Positions 60,237-64,000 of a stretch of 64,000 nt of DNA are shown here, piece by piece. The position numbers and the translations under genes are program-made. The stretch comes from CAYTEO01 sp964436825 (GTDB lineage Bacteria > Krumholzibacteriota > Krumholzibacteriia > LZORAL124-64-63), in assembly GCA_964436825.1 (NCBI GenBank), contig CAYTEO010000006.1, positions 12,283 to 76,282 of the forward strand, read 5' to 3'. The notes under the pieces were generated by a model. It searched no databases and was not told where the DNA came from. It was given only the letters and a program-made list of their open reading frames with translations. Each line of letters begins with the position of its first letter. Within the stretch, counting starts at the first letter, position 1.

Positions 60237-60264
60237 ATCGTCTGCGACCCAGGAGGCACAGGAC

Positions 60265-60771
60265 GTGACCATTCGCAAGGAAGTCCCCCCCGAGATCGTG
60301 CGGGAGAAGGAGCAGGCCTTCCAGAAGTTCATCCAGGAGAAGGGACTGAAGTCCACCCGCCAGCGGGCCACCATCGTCAAGGTCTTCTTCGGCATGCGCG
60401 GCCACATCTCGGTGGAGGAACTGCTGCGCGAGGTCAAGCGCGTCAACCCCCGCATCGGTTACGCCACCGTCTACCGGACCCTGCACCTGCTGGTGGAGAG
60501 CGGACTGGTGGAGGAGCGTCGTTTCGGCGACGGGCTGGCCCGCTACGAGGGTCACTCCGAGGTGGAGCACCATGATCACATGATCTGCCAGAACTGCGGC
60601 CAGATCTTCGAGTTCTACAACCCGGAACTGGAAGCACTGCAGGAGAAGCTGGCCAAGGAGCACGGGTTCATCATCCATCGCCACCGCCTGGAGCTCTACG
60701 GAACCTGCGCCGACCCCGAGCACTGCGAGTACCGCAAGCGGGCCATCGCCGAGGGTCGGATCGCCAGCTAG
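60265..60771 (+). CDS. Fur-family metalloregulator
   Basis: The 168-residue protein has a winged-helix N-terminal half (KSTRQRATIVKVFF, GYATVYRTLHLLVESGLVE) and a C-terminal metal-binding half with EVEHHDHMICQNCGQIFEF, IIHRHRLELYGTC and CADPEHCEY. Both CxxC-type pairs of the structural zinc site are visible, plus the regulatory His/Glu residues. Fur, PerR and Zur cannot be separated by sequence alone. The GTG start follows AGGAGG. An inverted repeat upstream is a candidate autoregulatory operator. Confidence 0.92.
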   Translation: MTIRKEVPPEIVREKEQAFQKFIQEKGLKSTRQRATIVKVFFGMRGHISVEELLREVKRVNPRIGYATVYRTLHLLVESGLVEERRFGDGLARYEGHSEVEHHDHMICQNCGQIFEFYNPELEALQEKLAKEHGFIIHRHRLELYGTCADPEHCEYRKRAIAEGRIAS

Positions 60772-60831
60772 CACGGGACAATCCGCACCGGAATCCCGCC
60801 CACCACCACGTCCGCACGGGAGGGCCGTCGC

Positions 60832-61989
60832 ATGCCGCAGACCGCGTGGTTGCGCCTGGAGGTCGACGTCGTCGCCCTGCGGCACAACATCGGCTTGTTC
60901 CGGCGCCTGCTGCCGGAGACGACGCGGCTGCTGGCCGTCGTCAAGGCCGACGGCTACGGACACGGCCTGTCGACGGCCGCCGCGGCCTTCCTGGACGGCG
61001 GGGCCGACCTGCTGGGGGTCCACTCCCTCGACGAGGGGTTGCGGTTGCGCGAGGGAGGGGTGACCGCCCCCATCCTCGTGCTCGGTCCGCTGCTGGGGGA
61101 GGAACTCCTCGCCGCCGCCGCCGCCGACCTGGAGGTGACGATCGCCTCGCCGGCCGCCGCCGCGGCCGCCGCCGCGGTCGCCTCCGGCCTGGAGCGCCCC
61201 CTGCGCTGTCACCTGAAGGTGGAGACGGGGGTCAACCGCCAGGGCATCCTCGAGCAGGAGCTGGCGCCCGTCCTGGCCGACCTGACCGGCAGCGACCGGT
61301 TGCGGATCGTGGCCCTCAGCAGCCATTTCGCCGACATCGAGGACACGACCGACCACACCTTCGCCCGCGCCCAGGCCGAGCGCTTCGCCGCCTGGCGCGC
61401 CCGGCTCCGCGACCATGGCCTGGACCTGCCGGCCCACATGTCCTGCAGCGCGGCGGCCATCCTCTGGCCGGAGGCCCACCACGACATCGCCCGGGTCGGG
61501 ATCGCCGCCTACGGGGTCTGGCCCTCGCGCGAGACCCTCGTCTCGGCGCGCGCCGCCGGCCGCCTGGAACTCTCCCTGCGTCCCGCCATGACCTGGCGCT
61601 GCCGGATCGCCCAGGTGCGAACCGTCCCGGCCGGCGAGACCGTCGGCTACGGCAGGACCTGGAAGGCGCCGGCCGACAGCCGGATCGCCGTCCTGCCGGT
61701 GGGATACAGCGACGGCTATCCCCGGGCCCTCTCCAACCGGGCCCACGTCCTGGTCCGCGGACGCCGGGCCCCCGTCCGGGGGCGTGTCTGCATGAACCTG
61801 ACCCTGGTCGACGTGACCCATATCCCCGGTGTCGAGCCGGGGGACGATGCCGTCCTGCTGGGCCGCCAGGACGACGAGGTCATCACGCCGGAGATGCTGG
61901 CCGGCTGGCTGGGAACGATCCCCTACGAGGTCCTGACCCTGCCGCGGGAGACATGGCGGCGGATCCCCGTCGAGGGGACAAGGGAGTGA
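60832..61989 (+). CDS. alr: alanine racemase
   Basis: The 385-residue protein is a fold-type III PLP enzyme with Lys38 in LAVVKADGYGHG, GVHSLDEGLRLRE, LKVETGVNRQGI, ARVGIAAYGVWPS, VPAGETVGYGRTW (second catalytic Tyr), VLPVGYSDGYPR and RVCMNLTLVDVT. It makes D-alanine for peptidoglycan. GGGAGGGCC precedes the ATG. It is followed by a TerB-like gene whose start overlaps or lies within 6 bases of its stop. Confidence 0.95.
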   Translation: MPQTAWLRLEVDVVALRHNIGLFRRLLPETTRLLAVVKADGYGHGLSTAAAAFLDGGADLLGVHSLDEGLRLREGGVTAPILVLGPLLGEELLAAAAADLEVTIASPAAAAAAAAVASGLERPLRCHLKVETGVNRQGILEQELAPVLADLTGSDRLRIVALSSHFADIEDTTDHTFARAQAERFAAWRARLRDHGLDLPAHMSCSAAAILWPEAHHDIARVGIAAYGVWPSRETLVSARAAGRLELSLRPAMTWRCRIAQVRTVPAGETVGYGRTWKAPADSRIAVLPVGYSDGYPRALSNRAHVLVRGRRAPVRGRVCMNLTLVDVTHIPGVEPGDDAVLLGRQDDEVITPEMLAGWLGTIPYEVLTLPRETWRRIPVEGTRE

Positions 61990-61994
61990 CGACG

Positions 61995-62438
61995 ATGCTC
62001 GAACGCCTGCGCCGGCTGCTGGAACCGCAGCCCGTTGCCCCTGTCGCTGACGACGAACTGGCCCGGGTGGCCCAGGTGGTCCTGCTGCTGGAGGCGGCCT
62101 GGTCCGACGAGACCGTCCAGCCCGAGGAACAGGCGCTCCTGCGCGACCTGCTCCAGCGCCGGTTCGGTCTGGACGCTGCCGGGAGCGAGGCCCTGCTGGC
62201 CGAGGCCGAGCGCCGCCGCCGGGCGGGCCACGACCACTTCTCCTTCACCCGCCTGCTGAACGATCGACTCGATCACGCGGCCCGTCTCGCCGTCCTGGAG
62301 GACCTGTGGCGGATCGTCTACGCCGACGGGGTCCTGGACGCCCACGAGGACGCCCTGCTCCACAAGTTCGCCCGCCTGCTGGAGATCCCTCACCGCGAAC
62401 TGATCGCCCTGAAGCTCAGGGTCCGCGACGGGGAGTAG
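61995..62438 (+). CDS. TerB-family (tellurite resistance-like) protein
   Basis: The 147-residue helical protein has two TerB-like repeats: VVLLLEAAWSDETVQPEEQALLRDLLQRRFGL and LWRIVYADGVLDAHEDALLHKFARLLEI, each with conserved acidic residues that bind metal in the TerB/DjlA fold. The name comes from tellurite-resistance operons; a general role in envelope or stress functions is more likely here. ATG 61995 follows GGGAG by 8 bases; GTG 61986 overlaps the alr stop and is also in frame. Confidence 0.85.
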   Translation: MLERLRRLLEPQPVAPVADDELARVAQVVLLLEAAWSDETVQPEEQALLRDLLQRRFGLDAAGSEALLAEAERRRRAGHDHFSFTRLLNDRLDHAARLAVLEDLWRIVYADGVLDAHEDALLHKFARLLEIPHRELIALKLRVRDGE

Positions 62439-62691
62439 TGGCTGCACCCTCCCGGGGCCGGGCACCGTGGCGGTGACACGGCCGGTGGACTGTACGTCGT
62501 CGGCGCGAGGTGTACCTGCAGGTCCAATATCACCTCGTCGGGAAATCTCCGCACTATCGTGCAATCCGTTGCATCCCAACCGGATGCCATGATGCCTCCC
62601 CTCTGGCACCTCCTCTGCATCCCGTCGGGCGTGACGACGACGAACGTCCCGCCGGGCGAGGGCGGGACCGACCCCAGACCAGGAGGCGATC
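62439..62691. promoter_or_regulatory. intergenic leader with palindrome upstream of the repeat lipoprotein
   Basis: This stretch of about 250 bases has no gene. GCATCC (62571-62576) and GGATGC (62582-62587) form an inverted repeat with 5-base spacing that could be an operator. No convincing -35/-10 pair was found. CCAGGAGGCGATC precedes the downstream ATG. Confidence 0.35.
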
Positions 62692-63840
62692 ATGAAGACG
62701 ATGCGGATCCTCACCCTGCTGATGCTGGCGGGCCTGCTCCTGTTCGGCCTGACCGGCTGCAGCGACAACCCGACGACGACCCAGCAGGTGGGTGTCGACG
62801 ACTACGAGCAGATGGACCTGGACGCCCCCGACGGCGGGCTGACGGCCACCGACGAGCAGCCGGCCTTCGGGGAGGAGTACCTGCTCCAGGCCGACCTCGA
62901 GGACGCCGACGCCGAGTCGGACGATCCCCTCCAGGCCGACGCCGAGGTCCAGCAGTACGAGCAGATGGTCGACGACCCGGCCGCCGATCCCGACGACCCG
63001 TCCCGGCCGCGGATCACCGCCCTGCGGCTGACCTGGGGCCAGCTCGACGGGAGCATCGAGGACATCGACGAGCCGTTCGACGTGCTGGACTGGAGCGGCA
63101 TGCTGCGCGTCGACCGCGGTATCCTGGTCGTGCGCAGGGTCATCCTGTTCGAGCGCCCGCGCGACCACCTCGTCTTCCCGCGGATCGACCGCCGCACGGT
63201 GGCCTGGGTCTCCCACACCGGTCCCCACTACGACGGCCTGCTGGTGGAGGTCATCGAGCCCCCCGTCGCCGACCAGGACAGCAACGCCGTCGACATGCCC
63301 AACATGATCCACTTCACGACGCCCCAGCTGACCCTCGACATCCCCGTGGCCGAGCTCGACGGCCTGGACCGCCTGGTCGAGGTGGACGACCAGGGCAACG
63401 GCGTCCAGCTGCTGGGGCACCGCCTCGGTGCCGAGGACCTGTGTCCCAAGGGGTTCCTGGCCGGCCTGTGGCGGTCCGCTCCCACCGACAGCGTGCCCGA
63501 GGGCGGGTTCTTCATGGGTCGCTGGGTCGACATCTGGGGCCACCTGCGGGGTTACCTGCGCGGTCGCTACGGGATCGACTCCAGCGGCGAGCGGGTCCTG
63601 TTCGGCAAGTACATCGACCCGCGCGGACACTTCCGCGGCCTGATCCGGGGGACCTACGTCCCCGGCCCCGAGGTGGGACACGGGACGTTCCGCGGCGAGT
63701 GGATCAACGCTGCCGCGACGGTCGAGGGTGTCCTCGGCGGCGAGTACGTCGCCCTGCCGGACCGGCCGGCCGGCTTCTTCTCCGGGCGCTGGGCCACCCT
63801 GTGCGACGACCAGGCGGTTGCCTCGATCACCGACCGCTGA
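62692..63840 (+). CDS. acidic lipoprotein with C-terminal GxFxGxW repeats
   Basis: The 382-residue protein has a lipobox GLTGC (Cys23) and an acidic, low-complexity stretch (24-105). A beta-rich central domain follows (106-250). The C-terminal 130 residues contain a repeated unit: GFFMGRWVDIWGHLRGYLRG, VLFGKYIDPRGHFRGLIRG, GTFRGEWINAAATVEGVLGG and GFFSGRWATLC, with Gly and aromatic residues at fixed spacing. This looks like a short beta-solenoid or beta-sheet stack. The family is not recognised. A strong terminator follows. Confidence 0.75.
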   Translation: MKTMRILTLLMLAGLLLFGLTGCSDNPTTTQQVGVDDYEQMDLDAPDGGLTATDEQPAFGEEYLLQADLEDADAESDDPLQADAEVQQYEQMVDDPAADPDDPSRPRITALRLTWGQLDGSIEDIDEPFDVLDWSGMLRVDRGILVVRRVILFERPRDHLVFPRIDRRTVAWVSHTGPHYDGLLVEVIEPPVADQDSNAVDMPNMIHFTTPQLTLDIPVAELDGLDRLVEVDDQGNGVQLLGHRLGAEDLCPKGFLAGLWRSAPTDSVPEGGFFMGRWVDIWGHLRGYLRGRYGIDSSGERVLFGKYIDPRGHFRGLIRGTYVPGPEVGHGTFRGEWINAAATVEGVLGGEYVALPDRPAGFFSGRWATLCDDQAVASITDR

Positions 63841-63883
63841 GCTGACCGCATGAGTTGTGTCACGAAGACTGTGTCTGATCCGG

Positions 63884-63915
63884 AGAGGTGATGCGGTGAC
63901 TACCGCATCACCTCT
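63884..63915. terminator. hairpin terminator between convergent genes
   Basis: AGAGGTGATGCGGT (63884-63897), loop GACT and ACCGCATCACCTCT (63902-63915) form a perfect 14-pair stem followed by TCCCTTCC. It lies 44 bases after the lipoprotein stop and 15 bases from the end of the next minus-strand gene. Confidence 0.7.
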
Positions 63916-63930
63916 TCCCTTCCAACCCCC

Positions 63931-64000
63931 TCAGTACGCGTACCTCAGCTCGTGTCGCCGGTTCACCCCTGGCAGGGCCCTGGTCGTGACCAGCCGGTCG
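63931..64000 (-). CDS. C-terminal end of a minus-strand gene, possibly an outer-membrane barrel
   Basis: Reading leftward from the right edge, one frame is open and ends VTTRALPGVNRRHELRYAY before a TGA at 63933-63931. The aromatic C-terminus (Tyr) resembles outer-membrane beta-barrel proteins. Only about 22 residues are visible, so the call rests on this ending and on the terminator hairpin beyond it. Confidence 0.35.
   Translation of the reverse strand, partial: DRLVTTRALPGVNRRHELRYAY

Overview
The window is about 70% G+C and very densely coded. No tRNA, rRNA, CRISPR array, insertion sequence or phage gene was found. The organism is a diderm with lipopolysaccharide: there is an LptD homologue, a heptosyltransferase-type GT9, an O-antigen-ligase-like protein and several outer-membrane barrels. 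A PorX-type regulator, a PorV-like barrel and a secreted protein with a FlgD-like C-terminal domain point to the FCB superphylum or a related GC-rich lineage (Krumholzibacteriota or Eisenbacteria type). That placement is inferred from gene content, not from a marker-gene tree.

Layout. 1-6.4 kb: MEMO-family gene (cut by the left edge), STAS protein, NUDIX hydrolase, GT2, Mrp ATPase, O-antigen-ligase-like protein, sulfatase-fold protein. 6.5-16 kb: EIIA, then an exported and outer-membrane cluster (lamin-tail protein, PorV-like barrel, helix-hairpin-helix/barrel protein, FadL-like barrel, UshA-like 5'-nucleotidase). 16-22 kb: single-ring Clp-type AAA+ protein, zinc ribbon and PtsN, RsgA, GT9, site-2 protease, FN3 lipoprotein. 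22.4-28.4 kb: HU, then a tightly overlapped housekeeping run (threonine aldolase, nadE, rsmI, CDP-alcohol phosphatidyltransferase, tmk) and an S41 protease. 28.5-37.4 kb: Cys/Met PLP enzyme, a four-gene ABC transporter, an M16 peptidase pair. 37.4-38 kb: an unusual AT-rich intergenic island and an 87-residue membrane protein. 38-40.8 kb (minus strand): pyrF-pyrE-GT-C glycosyltransferase. 40.9-46.8 kb: serS, histidine kinase, PorX-like regulator, tsaE, tsaB, rimI. 46.9-53.9 kb: accD, folC, ROK kinase, lptD. 54-60 kb: second HU, a metallophosphatase/tetraheme cytochrome gene interrupted by an in-frame TGA, an exonuclease, two zinc-ribbon proteins, two exported proteins. 60-64 kb: Fur-family regulator, alr, TerB-like protein, repeat lipoprotein, and the end of a minus-strand gene.

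The most notable item is the gene at 54496-55845. Two open frames in the same register are separated by one TGA. Reading through it restores a complete protein in which the TGA falls where the family has the second Cys of its EPCGC motif. A hairpin with G at the start of its loop lies at the distance expected of a bacterial SECIS element. This is best explained as an undescribed selenoprotein: a Cys-Gly-Sec metallophosphatase fused to a tetraheme cytochrome c.

Genes work together mainly in envelope biogenesis (LPS synthesis and export, outer-membrane barrels, exported proteases), redox and electron transfer (the Sec/cytochrome protein), and regulation that may be tied to type IX secretion (histidine kinase plus PorX). 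A recurring sigma70-like promoter, TTGnnn-17/18-TAnnnT, can be read upstream of many transcription units. In two cases it sits so close to the ATG that a leaderless mRNA is predicted.
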